NCBI GenBank assembly: GCA_019418525.1
Contig: DYBS01000011.1
Span: 1 to 15,352 of the forward strand
DNA: 15,352 nucleotides
Direction of reading: 5' to 3'
From: Clostridiales bacterium
GTDB lineage: Bacteria; Bacillota; Clostridia; Oscillospirales; Oscillospiraceae
Position 1 is the first letter of the stretch. Each line of letters starts with the position of its first letter. The position numbers were made by a program, and so were the translations under genes. This document shows positions 6,547 to 13,549 of the stretch, in pieces. A model generated the notes under the pieces. That model had not been told where the DNA came from and searched no databases. It saw nothing but the letters and a program-made list of their open reading frames with translations.

Positions 6547-7512
6547 TTAGTCGTCGATGTGGATACAGGAGACGATATGGCCGCCTCCCAGGTCCTTGGG
6601 CTCAATGGGCTTTTGCTTGCATGCCTCGGTGCAGCGAGGGCAGCGGGTCTGGAAGGGGCAGCCCACGGGCAGGTTGATGGTGCTGGGGATGTCGCCCTGC
6701 AGCAGCTCGTGCTCCCGGTTGGCAGTGGGGTCGGGGATGGGCACAGCGGACAACAACGCCTTGGTATAGGGGTGCTTGGGGTTGCCGTACAGCTCCTTCT
6801 TGGGGGCCAGCTCCACAATGGAGCCCAGATACATGACCGCAATCCGGTCGGAGATCATCTCCACCACGCTCAGGTCGTGGGAAATGAAGAGATAGGTGAG
6901 GTCGTAGTCCTGCTGCAGCTTCTGCATCAGGTTGAGCACCTGGGCCTGGATGGACACGTCCAGAGCGGACACGGGCTCGTCGGCGATGATGAGCTTGGGC
7001 CGTACGGTGAGGGCCCGGGCGATGCCGATACGCTGGCGCTGGCCGCCGGAGAACTCGTGGGGGTAGCGGCGGGCGTGCTTGGCGCCCAGACCGACGATCT
7101 GGAGGAGCTCATGGGCCACCTTCAGGCGCTCGGAGGCGCTCAGCTTGGTGTGAACCAGCAGGGGCTCGGCCACCAGGTCTTCCACCCGCATGCGGGGGTT
7201 CAGGGAGCCGTTAGGGTCCTGGAAGATCATCTGGATGTCCTTGCGCAGGGGGCGCATCTCCTTCTCGGTGAGCTTGGAGATGTCCTTGCCGTCGAACCAA
7301 ATCTCCCCGGAGTCGGGGACCAGCAGGTGGTCCACCAGACGCCCGGTGGTGGACTTGCCGCAGCCGGACTCGCCTACCACGGAGAAGGTCTCGCCGGGGT
7401 AGATGTCGAAGGAGATGTTGTTGACCGCGTGGACCCGGGCCTTGGAGGCCTTCATGCCCTTGCCGGCCGGGAAGGTCTTGGTCACGTTTTTCACAGAGAG
7501 CAGGGGAGTCAT
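6547..7512 (-). CDS. Dipeptide/oligopeptide-type ABC transporter ATPase, second subunit (DppF/OppF type)
   Basis: Cytoplasmic ATPase that powers the import complex together with the preceding ATPase; 321 residues. Walker A GESGCGKST (47-55), Q-loop Q98, signature FSGGQRQRIGIARAL (154-168), Walker B LIIADEP (174-180), D-loop SALD and switch H212 are all intact. The C-terminal oligopeptide-transporter extension has the cysteine cluster CPFQTRCPRCTEAC, a site known to hold an iron-sulfur cluster in some family members. The start codon overlaps the upstream stop by 4 bp (ATGA), with AAGGAGG 10 nt before it, showing tight translational coupling. In E. coli GsiA both ATPase halves are fused; here they are two genes. 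Confidence 0.95.
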   Translation of the reverse strand: MTPLLSVKNVTKTFPAGKGMKASKARVHAVNNISFDIYPGETFSVVGESGCGKSTTGRLVDHLLVPDSGEIWFDGKDISKLTEKEMRPLRKDIQMIFQDPNGSLNPRMRVEDLVAEPLLVHTKLSASERLKVAHELLQIVGLGAKHARRYPHEFSGGQRQRIGIARALTVRPKLIIADEPVSALDVSIQAQVLNLMQKLQQDYDLTYLFISHDLSVVEMISDRIAVMYLGSIVELAPKKELYGNPKHPYTKALLSAVPIPDPTANREHELLQGDIPSTINLPVGCPFQTRCPRCTEACKQKPIEPKDLGGGHIVSCIHIDD

Positions 7513-8525
7513 ACGCCGGTCGCCTCCTTGTTATCGGACTGGATCTGCTCGGCTTCCTGGAGCCAGCAGCGGCTCTTGCGGTCGCCGCCCAGATCGAAGA
7601 GGTCGGGCTCTGCCTTGTGGCAGCGGTCGCAGGCCTTGGAGCAGCGGGGCGCGAATTTGCAGCCCTCGGGCATCATGGAGAGGTCGGGCACGCTGCCGGG
7701 GATGGAGGGCAGGCTGGTCACGCCGGAGCCCAGCTTGGGGACCGATGCGATGAGGCCCTGAGTGTAGGGGTGCTTGGGGCAGGCGAAGAGCTCCTCCACG
7801 GGGGCCTCCTCCACGATGCGCCCGGCGTACATGACGATGACCCGGCTGCACATCTCGGCCACCACGCCCAGGTCGTGGGTGATGAGGAGAATACCGGTGT
7901 TGTTCTCCTTTTGGATTTTCCGCATGAGCTGGAGGATCTGGGCCTGAATGGTCACGTCCAGAGCGGTGGTGGGCTCATCGGCGATGAGGACGGTGGGGTC
8001 ACAGCACATGGCCATGGCGATCATCACGCGCTGGCTCATGCCGCCGGAGAGCTGGTGGGGGAAGCTGCGCAGCACCATGGCGGGGTTGGCGATACCGACA
8101 CGGCCCAGCATGTCCAGCGCGTGCTCCCGGGCCGCCTTCTTGTCCAGGTCGGTGTGGAGCCGGATGGCCTCGATGAGCTGGGCGTCGATGCGCATGGAGG
8201 GATTCAGGGAGCTCATGGGCTCCTGGAAGATCATGGAGATCTCCTTGCCCCGGATGGCGCGCATCTCCTTCTCGGAGCACTTCAGCAGGTCCTTACCCTT
8301 CAAAAACACCTGGCCGTTGGTGACGCGGCCGTTGGTGTTGCGGAAGAGCTGCATGATGGAAAGGCTCGTCACGGACTTGCCGCAGCCGGACTCGCCCACC
8401 AGACCCACGATCTCGCCGGAGCGGACCTGGAAGCTGACACCGTTGACGGCGGTGACGCTCTGCTTCCTGCCGGTTTTGAATTCGGTGCGCAGGTTGCGCA
8501 CATCCAGCAATACTTGCTCAGTCAT
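7509..8525 (-). CDS. Dipeptide/oligopeptide-type ABC transporter ATPase, first subunit (DppD/OppD type)
   Basis: Partner ATPase of the importer; 338 residues. Walker A GESGCGKSV (44-52), Q-loop Q101, signature LSGGMSQRV (159-167), Walker B VLIADEP (179-185) and switch H217 (LLITHDLG) are present. The C-terminal extension carries the four-Cys pattern CKFAPRCSKACDRC plus a later Cys, typical of OppD/DppD. The ATG at 8525 has AAGGAGG 8 nt upstream, and that Shine-Dalgarno overlaps the stop codon of the preceding permease gene (13-bp gap). It overlaps the next ATPase gene by 4 bp. With that partner it would form the heterodimeric motor below the two permeases. Confidence 0.95.
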   Translation of the reverse strand: MTEQVLLDVRNLRTEFKTGRKQSVTAVNGVSFQVRSGEIVGLVGESGCGKSVTSLSIMQLFRNTNGRVTNGQVFLKGKDLLKCSEKEMRAIRGKEISMIFQEPMSSLNPSMRIDAQLIEAIRLHTDLDKKAAREHALDMLGRVGIANPAMVLRSFPHQLSGGMSQRVMIAMAMCCDPTVLIADEPTTALDVTIQAQILQLMRKIQKENNTGILLITHDLGVVAEMCSRVIVMYAGRIVEEAPVEELFACPKHPYTQGLIASVPKLGSGVTSLPSIPGSVPDLSMMPEGCKFAPRCSKACDRCHKAEPDLFDLGGDRKSRCWLQEAEQIQSDNKEATGV

Positions 8526-8538
8526 TCCGTCCGCCTCC

Positions 8539-9444
8539 TTACTTGACCTTGGGGTCCAGGGTGTCGCGCAGGCCGTCGCCGAAGAGGTTGAAGGCCAGCA
8601 CGGTGAGGAAAATGATCAGGCCGGGGAACAGGATCAGGTGGTCGGCCACGCCGATGTAGTTACGGCCCGAAGACAGCATGGCGCCCCACTCCGGCGCGGA
8701 CACGTCGGCGCCGAAGCCCAGGAAACTCAGGGAGGAGGCGGCCAGAATAGCCGAGCCGAAGCGCATGGTGAAGTTGACGATCATGGACTGCACAGTGCCG
8801 GGGAAAATGTGCTTGAAGAGGATACGGCTGTCCGGGCAGCCCAGGGACCGGGCTACCTCCACGTAAAGGCTCTCCTTCACGGTGAGGGTGGCGCTGCGCA
8901 TGATACGGGCGAAGGACGGTATGGTGAATACCGTCACGGCGATAATGACGTTGATGAGGCCCGGGCCGATGATGGCCACGATAGCGATACACAGCAGGAT
9001 GTCGGGCATGGCGAACAGAACGTCACTGCTGCGCATGACGAGGGCCTCCAGGATGCCGCCGTAGTAGCCGGCCAGGATGCCCAGGATGGTGCCCAGGGCG
9101 GCGCCCACGATGACGGCGGCCAGGGCGGAGCCCAGGGACAGCCGGGCGCCGGCCAGCAGGCGGCTGAACACGTCGCGTCCGAACTCGTCGGTGCCCATGA
9201 TGTGCTGGGCGGTGGGGCCGGAGCGGATGGCGCTATAATCGTAGGCAGAGGGGTCATAGGGGGCGATGGAGGGACCGATGATGGCGATGATGATGAGGAA
9301 CAGGATGAAGCATCCGGCCACCACGGCGGTCTTGCGCTGGAAGAATTTCTTGAAGAACTCCCGGGTCCGGCTGCGATTCTGGAGCACGGGGTCGTCCATG
9401 AATTCGTTGGGGTTGGGGGTAACGGAATGGGTATTTTCAGACAT
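8539..9444 (-). CDS. gsiD: ABC transporter permease, GsiD/DppC type
   Basis: Second transmembrane subunit of the importer; 301 residues with about six membrane spans. A cytosolic N-terminal tail with the OppC-type N-domain leads to a first span at about 42-60 (AGCFILFLIIIAIIGPSIAPYD). The conserved block GTDEFGRDVFSRLLAGARLS follows, and the EAA loop is EVARSLGCPDSRILFKHIFPG. The C-terminus FLTVLAFNLFGDGLRDTLDPKVK closely matches E. coli GsiD as I recall it, as do FAMPDILL and NVIIAVTVFTIPSFARI. The ATG at 9444 has AAAGGAGG 8 nt upstream, and the gene lies 19 bp after the first permease gene. Symbol given for subfamily resemblance; glutathione as substrate is not shown. Confidence 0.93.
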   Translation of the reverse strand: MSENTHSVTPNPNEFMDDPVLQNRSRTREFFKKFFQRKTAVVAGCFILFLIIIAIIGPSIAPYDPSAYDYSAIRSGPTAQHIMGTDEFGRDVFSRLLAGARLSLGSALAAVIVGAALGTILGILAGYYGGILEALVMRSSDVLFAMPDILLCIAIVAIIGPGLINVIIAVTVFTIPSFARIMRSATLTVKESLYVEVARSLGCPDSRILFKHIFPGTVQSMIVNFTMRFGSAILAASSLSFLGFGADVSAPEWGAMLSSGRNYIGVADHLILFPGLIIFLTVLAFNLFGDGLRDTLDPKVK

Positions 9445-9463
9445 ACAGACGGCCTCCTTTCCT

Positions 9464-10384
9464 TTAGTCGTAGCGGATCTTGGGGTTCAGGACGCCATAA
9501 AGCAGATCCACGATCAGGTTGATGACGATGTACTCCACAGCAAAGAACATGAGCAGGGCCTGGATGACCTTGTAATCACGGAAGTTGATGGAGTCCACCA
9601 TCAGACGGCCCAGACCGGGGATGGAGAACACGGTCTCCACCAGCACGGAGCCGGCCAGCAGGCCGCCGATCTGCAGGCCCACCACGGTGACCACCTGCAC
9701 CAGGGAGTTGCGGAAGGCGTGGCGCAGGACCACCAGGGACTCCCGCTGGCCCTTGGCCCGGGCGGTGCGGACATAGTCCTCCTGCATGGTCTCCAGCATG
9801 GAGGAGCGGGAGTAGCGGGCCAGGGTACCCATGATGGAGCAGCCCATGGTGATGGAGGGCAGAATGTAGCCCTTCCAGCTATCCAGCTGTCCGGTGGGGA
9901 GCCACCCCAGTTTGACCGAGAAGATCTGGATGAGCATAAGGCCCAGCCAGAAGGAGGGCACCGAGATACCCGACGTGGCAATGACCATGCCGGCGTAGTC
10001 CAGGAATTTTCCTCGTTTGACGGCGGATATAATGCCGATGAGGGTACCCAGGACCACTGACCACAGGATAGCCCACAGCGTCAGGGTCAGGGTGGCCTTC
10101 AGACGGGCGGGGAAGATCTCGCTGATGGGCAGACCGTTCTTGTAGGACTCGCCGAAGTCACCATGGAAAATGCCCTTCATGTAGTTGATGTACTGTACCG
10201 GCAGGGGATCGTTGAAGCCCAGCTCCTCCTTCAGCTGTTCGTACTCCTCCTGAGTGGCCTCTTTGGGGAGCATTTTACGGACGGGGTCGCCGGGGATCAT
10301 GTGGATAAAGGCAAAAATCAAAATCGAGATGACCAGCAGCAAGGGGATCGTGCTGAGCACCCGCTTGATAAAGTAGCGGCCCAA
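9464..10384 (-). CDS. gsiC: ABC transporter permease, GsiC/DppB type (TTG start)
   Basis: First transmembrane subunit; 306 residues, six predicted membrane spans. It opens MGRYFIKRVLSTIPLLLVIS and includes the DppB-family block FIHMIPGDPVRKML. The stretch SGISVPSFWLGLMLIQIFSV followed by KLGWLPT is nearly the same as in GsiC. The EAA loop is RTARAKGQRESLVVLRHAFRN, and the end NPKIRYD is also GsiC-like. The start is TTG at 10384, supported by AAAGGAGG with 8 nt spacing and by the family N-terminus; no ATG or GTG fits. It follows the binding-protein gene by 112 bp containing hairpins, which probably lowers its expression relative to the binding protein. The ligand is not proven. Confidence 0.93.
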   Translation of the reverse strand: MGRYFIKRVLSTIPLLLVISILIFAFIHMIPGDPVRKMLPKEATQEEYEQLKEELGFNDPLPVQYINYMKGIFHGDFGESYKNGLPISEIFPARLKATLTLTLWAILWSVVLGTLIGIISAVKRGKFLDYAGMVIATSGISVPSFWLGLMLIQIFSVKLGWLPTGQLDSWKGYILPSITMGCSIMGTLARYSRSSMLETMQEDYVRTARAKGQRESLVVLRHAFRNSLVQVVTVVGLQIGGLLAGSVLVETVFSIPGLGRLMVDSINFRDYKVIQALLMFFAVEYIVINLIVDLLYGVLNPKIRYD

Positions 10385-10414
10385 ATGCGTTGCCTCCTTT
10401 GCGGTTGATTATAT

Positions 10415-10450
10415 AGAAAGGTCTGGCAGCAGCATCGCCGCTGCCAGACC
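10415..10450 (-). terminator. Intercistronic hairpin / partial terminator between binding-protein and permease genes
   Basis: On the minus strand ggtctggcagc and gctgccagacc form a perfect 11-bp stem around a 9-nt loop (10431-10439), followed by TTTCTATAT. A second small hairpin, tccggct/agccgga (10456-10471), precedes it. Such structures commonly protect or end most transcripts after the binding-protein gene so that it is made in excess of the permease genes. Confidence 0.72.
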
Positions 10451-10496
10451 CCATCTCCGGCTGGAGCCGGATTACTGAGCTAAGTTGACAGACTTA

Positions 10497-12080
10497 TTAG
10501 GCGAGAGTAGCGTTGGTCACGTCCACAGAGCCGTCGGGGTTGAGGACGATACCGCTGACGTAGGTCTTCTGGCCATAGACCAGCTCATCGTTGCCCAGGA
10601 ACAGCCAGGGGGCCTCGTCCCAGACAATGGCCTGAGCCTGCGCATAGAGGTCGGTCAGCTGCTCGGGATCGCTGGTCTTGATGGCCTGATCCAGCAGAGA
10701 GTCGAACTCAGCGTTGCGGAAGTAGGCGGTGTTGGCGCTCTTGGGGGGCACCATGTCGCTGTACAGGATGGAGCGCATGGAACCGTCGGCGTCGAAGGAG
10801 CTGGCAGACCAGTTGACGTACCACATGTTGATCTCGGCCTGGTCCTCATCCACATAGATCATGTCGCTCAGGGTGCTGGGCTCCATGGGCAGAACTTCCA
10901 CGGTGATGCCGATCTGGGCCAGCTGCTGCATGATGAACTGCATGCCGGTCTGCTCGGCGGAGATGTTGTCGCCCCACAGGGTCAGGGAGAAGCCGTCGCC
11001 GTAGCCGGCCTCCTCCATCAGGGACTTGGCCTTCTCCAGGTCATAGGTGTAGGGAGTCTGCTCGGAGTAGTAGGACACAGTGGAGGGGTAGCAGGAAAGG
11101 ACCTCCTCACAGTAGCCGCTGAAGACCACCTGGGCATAGGCTTCCTTGTCGATGGCGTAGTTCATGGCCTGGCGCACCCGCTTGTCGGACAGCTCCGGCA
11201 GGTTGGTGTTCAGGGTCACATAGCGCATGATGTTGGAGGCCACGGCGCCCACAGAGATGTTATCGGTGCCGTCCACCTGCTCGGCCTGGACAGTGGGCAT
11301 GGGGTAGATGTAGTCGGCCTCGCCGGTCTGCAGCATGGCCACGCGGCTGCCGTCCTCAGGCACGGCGCGGAAGGTCAGGCTGTCCACCGTGGCCTTGGTG
11401 CCCCAGTAGTCGGCATAGGGAACCACGGTGACGTGATCGCCCTCGGTGTGCTCCTTAAAGGTGTACTGACCGGTGCCGGCCTCATTCTTATTCAGGTCCA
11501 GACCCTCCTCGAGAGCCTTGGGGCTGACGATCTGGAACTGAGTGAACTGGTTGATGAAGGAGGAGTTGGGCTCCTTCAGCTTGATGGCCACGGTGTAGTC
11601 GTCCACCTTGGTGCAGGACTCCCACTTAGCCACACGGCTGTTCTGGCGCAGGGTGGTGTCGGCCAGGCAGCGCTCATAGTTGGCGATGACGGCGTCGGCG
11701 TTGAAGTCAGTGCCATCGTGGAACTTGACACCCTGGCGCAGCTTGAAAGTGTAGGTCAGGTTGTCGTCCTCAGGGGTGTAGCTCTCAGCCAGCAGGGGCA
11801 CGACATTCTGGTTCTCGTCAAAGGTCACCAGGGACTCGTACATGGTGCGGCTGACGGTGATGGACAGGGTGTCGGTGGTGTTGTGGGGGTCCATGCTCTG
11901 GATATCGGTGTTGAACGCGATGACCAGATCCTTGTCCGGCGCGGTGGCGGTGGTGGCGGCGTTGCCGGAGTCGGAGGGAGCAGCGGAGCCGGTGGCGGGC
12001 TCGTTGCCGCCGGAGCAGCCGGCGACGGAGAAGGCGATGGCGGTGGCCAGCATCAGGGCAGGAATTCGTTTCTTCATCAT
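10497..12080 (-). CDS. gsiB: Extracellular solute-binding lipoprotein, SBP family 5 (GsiB-like)
   Basis: Membrane-anchored binding protein that captures the ligand for the permease complex; 527 residues. The start chosen is the ATG at 12080, which has GAGG 7 nt upstream and opens a perfect lipoprotein signal MMKKRIPALM-LATAIAFSVAGC with the lipidated Cys at 22. A longer open frame reaches 12200 but lacks a ribosome site and would bury the signal. A Ser/Ala/Thr linker follows. Family-5 blocks include SMDPHNTTDTLSITVSRTMY, LAESYTPEDDNLTYTFKLRQ, GVKFHDGTDFNADAVIANYE, AMLQTGEADYIYPMP, VRQAMNYAIDKEAY and EEAGYGDGFSLTLWGDN. The order and wording resemble E. coli GsiB, the glutathione-binding protein, more than DppA or OppA. 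Ligand is not known: a peptide, a glycopeptide or an oligosaccharide are all possible in this family, and the linked fucosidase favours a glycosylated one. It lies 110 bp after the ROK gene. Confidence 0.93.
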   Translation of the reverse strand: MMKKRIPALMLATAIAFSVAGCSGGNEPATGSAAPSDSGNAATTATAPDKDLVIAFNTDIQSMDPHNTTDTLSITVSRTMYESLVTFDENQNVVPLLAESYTPEDDNLTYTFKLRQGVKFHDGTDFNADAVIANYERCLADTTLRQNSRVAKWESCTKVDDYTVAIKLKEPNSSFINQFTQFQIVSPKALEEGLDLNKNEAGTGQYTFKEHTEGDHVTVVPYADYWGTKATVDSLTFRAVPEDGSRVAMLQTGEADYIYPMPTVQAEQVDGTDNISVGAVASNIMRYVTLNTNLPELSDKRVRQAMNYAIDKEAYAQVVFSGYCEEVLSCYPSTVSYYSEQTPYTYDLEKAKSLMEEAGYGDGFSLTLWGDNISAEQTGMQFIMQQLAQIGITVEVLPMEPSTLSDMIYVDEDQAEINMWYVNWSASSFDADGSMRSILYSDMVPPKSANTAYFRNAEFDSLLDQAIKTSDPEQLTDLYAQAQAIVWDEAPWLFLGNDELVYGQKTYVSGIVLNPDGSVDVTNATLA

Positions 12081-12190
12081 TTCGTTTACCTCACTTTCAA
12101 AGTTCGTGGTGGGACGGGAAAAAGAAGACTCTATCACCTCATCTCGCAGGTCGCCTTTGACCAGTTTCTCGATTTTTAAGATTAAGTGCG
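12081..12190 (-). other. Gap between ROK gene and binding-protein gene
   Basis: The 110-bp gap holds the binding-protein ribosome site and a small hairpin gtgcg-gctag-cgcac overlapping the ROK stop, followed by TTAATCTT. The hairpin is too short to call a terminator with confidence. I see no convincing -35/-10 pair, so the transporter genes may be co-transcribed with the ROK gene. Confidence 0.4.
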
Positions 12191-13369
12191 CTAGCCGCAC
12201 AGCTGCTCCAGCACCTGGCGCAGGGCCAGCGCGGCGCCGCCCATCAGGTGGCCGTCCACACCGAAACGCTCGAAGCGGAGCTGGAAGGTATTTTGCATGT
12301 ACTCATTGATCTTGCCGCGGTAATTCCGCTCCACCAAGGTGGCGAACACCGGGTGCTGCCGCAGCATACTGCCGCACAGGAGCACGACCTCCGGCGCGTA
12401 GGTATTGGCCAGAAGGTTGATGGCAATGGCGGTGTAGTCCACCACCTGCCCGATCAGGGCCACCGCAAAGGGGTCGCCCTGCTGAAAGTAGTCAAACAGA
12501 CCCGCCAGAGTAATATCGGGGTAGACGCTGCGGGCCTCGGCCAGGATGGTACGCTGGGAGAGGTGGGTCTGAAGGCAGCCCACCTTGCCGCATTCGCAGA
12601 TCTTACCGGCGGGGTTGAGGATGATGTGGCCGATCTCGCCGGCCATGTTGTTCACGCCCCGGTAGATCTCACCGTTGAGGATCATGGCCGCGCCGATGCC
12701 GTCGCCGATGCTCAGGGCCACCATATTCCGGCAGCCGGCGCAGGGGCCGAAGTTCTGCTCGGCCAGAGCCATGGCCTTGGTGTCGTTTTCCAGAAGAAAC
12801 GTGTACTGCGGCATCCGCTCCTTTAAATAAGCGACCACCGGCACGTCCCGCCAGCGGAGGTTGGCGGAGAACTGAAGCACACCCCGCTGGATATCCACAA
12901 TGCCGGGGACCACCACACCCACGGTGGAGCGCATGCCGTCCGCCGCGTGGCGGGCCAGGAAATGCTCCAGGTGTCCGGCCATCCAGTGCAGCACCGGCTG
13001 GGCCAGAAACTCCTCGTGATCCGGAAAACGGTGGTGTTCCTCATCCAGCAGGGTGCCGCCCGGGTCCACCAGACCCAGATAAAGCTCCCCACGGCCCAGA
13101 TAGGCGCTGGCACACCGCAGATTGGTGTGCTCCAGAGAAAGGACCTTTGGAGGACGTCCCACCTGGGCGCCGCTCTCCTTCTCCTGCTCACGCAGGACAC
13201 CGCACGTCATCAGCTCATCGGCGATCCGGCCCACGGTGACGATGCTCATACCTGTGGCCTCCGCGGCCTGGGCCCTGGACATCTCGCCGGCCTGGCGGAT
13301 GGCAGATAGGACCAAACGGGTGTTATTTCGGCGCATCAGGGCACGATCCACCTTTTTTCCTGAGACCAC
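12191..13369 (-). CDS. ROK-family transcriptional repressor (NagC/Mlc/XylR type)
   Basis: Probable sugar-responsive regulator; 392 residues from the GTG at 13369. Residues 10-65 form a winged helix-turn-helix (LMRRNNTRLVLSAIRQAGEM, SRAQAAEATGMSIVTVGRIA). A ROK sugar-kinase-like domain follows, with GVVVPGIVD, LLENDTKAMALAEQNFG (N195, D196), ALSIGDGIGAAMILNGEIYR and the zinc motif GHIILNPAGKICECGKVGC. The zinc ligands are H248, C258, C260 and C265, the same arrangement as in Mlc. The phosphate loop DxGGT of active kinases is missing (AYLGRGELYLGLVD), so it is a regulator, not a kinase. The last motif residue is Gln (GCLQ) instead of the usual Glu. Start 13369 has GGAGGG 7 nt upstream; in-frame GTG 13387 and ATG 13384 lack a Shine-Dalgarno. 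It heads the transporter-fucosidase cluster and is divergent from cutC, so it probably controls both or itself. Confidence 0.9.
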   Translation of the reverse strand: MVSGKKVDRALMRRNNTRLVLSAIRQAGEMSRAQAAEATGMSIVTVGRIADELMTCGVLREQEKESGAQVGRPPKVLSLEHTNLRCASAYLGRGELYLGLVDPGGTLLDEEHHRFPDHEEFLAQPVLHWMAGHLEHFLARHAADGMRSTVGVVVPGIVDIQRGVLQFSANLRWRDVPVVAYLKERMPQYTFLLENDTKAMALAEQNFGPCAGCRNMVALSIGDGIGAAMILNGEIYRGVNNMAGEIGHIILNPAGKICECGKVGCLQTHLSQRTILAEARSVYPDITLAGLFDYFQQGDPFAVALIGQVVDYTAIAINLLANTYAPEVVLLCGSMLRQHPVFATLVERNYRGKINEYMQNTFQLRFERFGVDGHLMGGAALALRQVLEQLCG

Positions 13370-13376
13370 AGAGATT

Positions 13377-13382
13377 CCCTCC
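13377..13382 (-). promoter_or_regulatory. Shine-Dalgarno that sets the ROK start at GTG 13369
   Basis: GGAGGG on the minus strand, 7 nt before GTG 13369. It overlaps the ATG at 13384, which makes that upstream codon an unlikely start. Confidence 0.7.
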
Positions 13383-13387
13383 ATCAC

Positions 13388-13411
13388 TTTTTAAGGTAAA
13401 GATAATAAAAA
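13388..13411. repeat. TTTTTA(N12)TAAAAA inverted repeat, possible operator in the ROK leader
   Basis: ttttta (13388-13393) and taaaaa (13406-13411) flank 12 bp. The element opens with TTTTTAAGGT, the same ten bases as the element at 13528, and sits between the ROK promoter and the ROK start. It may be an operator; its AT-rich composition makes chance possible. Confidence 0.3.
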
Positions 13412-13440
13412 GGGGACGTGGCTTGCTGCCTGTGTTCTAT

Positions 13441-13469
13441 ATTATACTCAATCTTCCGGCCAAATGCAA
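13441..13469 (-). promoter_or_regulatory. Promoter of the ROK gene / transporter cluster
   Basis: On the minus strand TTGCAT (13464-13469), 17 nt, then a perfect TATAAT (13441-13446). The predicted start is near 13433, giving a leader of about 65 nt before the ROK GTG. Confidence 0.7.
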
Positions 13470-13476
13470 GTATTTA

Positions 13477-13505
13477 TTGACATATGGCACAAAAAATATT
13501 ATAAT
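13477..13505 (+). promoter_or_regulatory. cutC promoter, perfect sigma-A consensus
   Basis: TTGACA (13477-13482) and TATAAT (13500-13505) with exactly 17 nt between them. Its -35 is 7 bp from the -35 of the divergent ROK promoter, so one bound protein could affect both. A short inverted repeat ggcac/gtgcc (13486-13490, 13510-13514) brackets the -10 and is a candidate repressor site. Confidence 0.9.
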
Positions 13506-13526
13506 TAAAGTGCCCAAAGAAACTAA

Positions 13527-13549
13527 ATTTTTAAGGTGATGATAAAAAT
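13527..13549. repeat. ATTTTTA(N9)TAAAAAT inverted repeat over the cutC ribosome site
   Basis: Arms attttta (13527-13533) and taaaaat (13543-13549) enclose the cutC Shine-Dalgarno AAGGTGAT (13533-13540), and the second arm overlaps the ATG. It shares TTTTTAAGGT with the element at 13388. It could act as DNA operator or as an RNA hairpin hiding the ribosome site; AU pairs make the hairpin weak. Confidence 0.3.

Noticed and set aside
5140..7761. 873-codon open frame on the plus strand across the fucosidase and ATPase genes.
   Set aside because: Same composition artefact; the minus strand carries intact GH29 and ABC ATPase motifs throughout.
10485..12179. 564-codon plus-strand frame opposite the solute-binding protein.
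   Set aside because: Gly/Val/His-rich shadow of a GC-biased gene, with no start signal.
12178..12196. gtgcg/cgcac hairpin at the ROK stop as a terminator.
   Set aside because: The stem is only 5 bp and the following run TTAATCTT is not a proper T tract.
12081..12200. N-terminal extension of the binding protein to 12200, overlapping the ROK gene.
   Set aside because: It would put 40 residues in front of a perfect lipoprotein signal peptide, and it lacks a Shine-Dalgarno; the ATG at 12080 has one.
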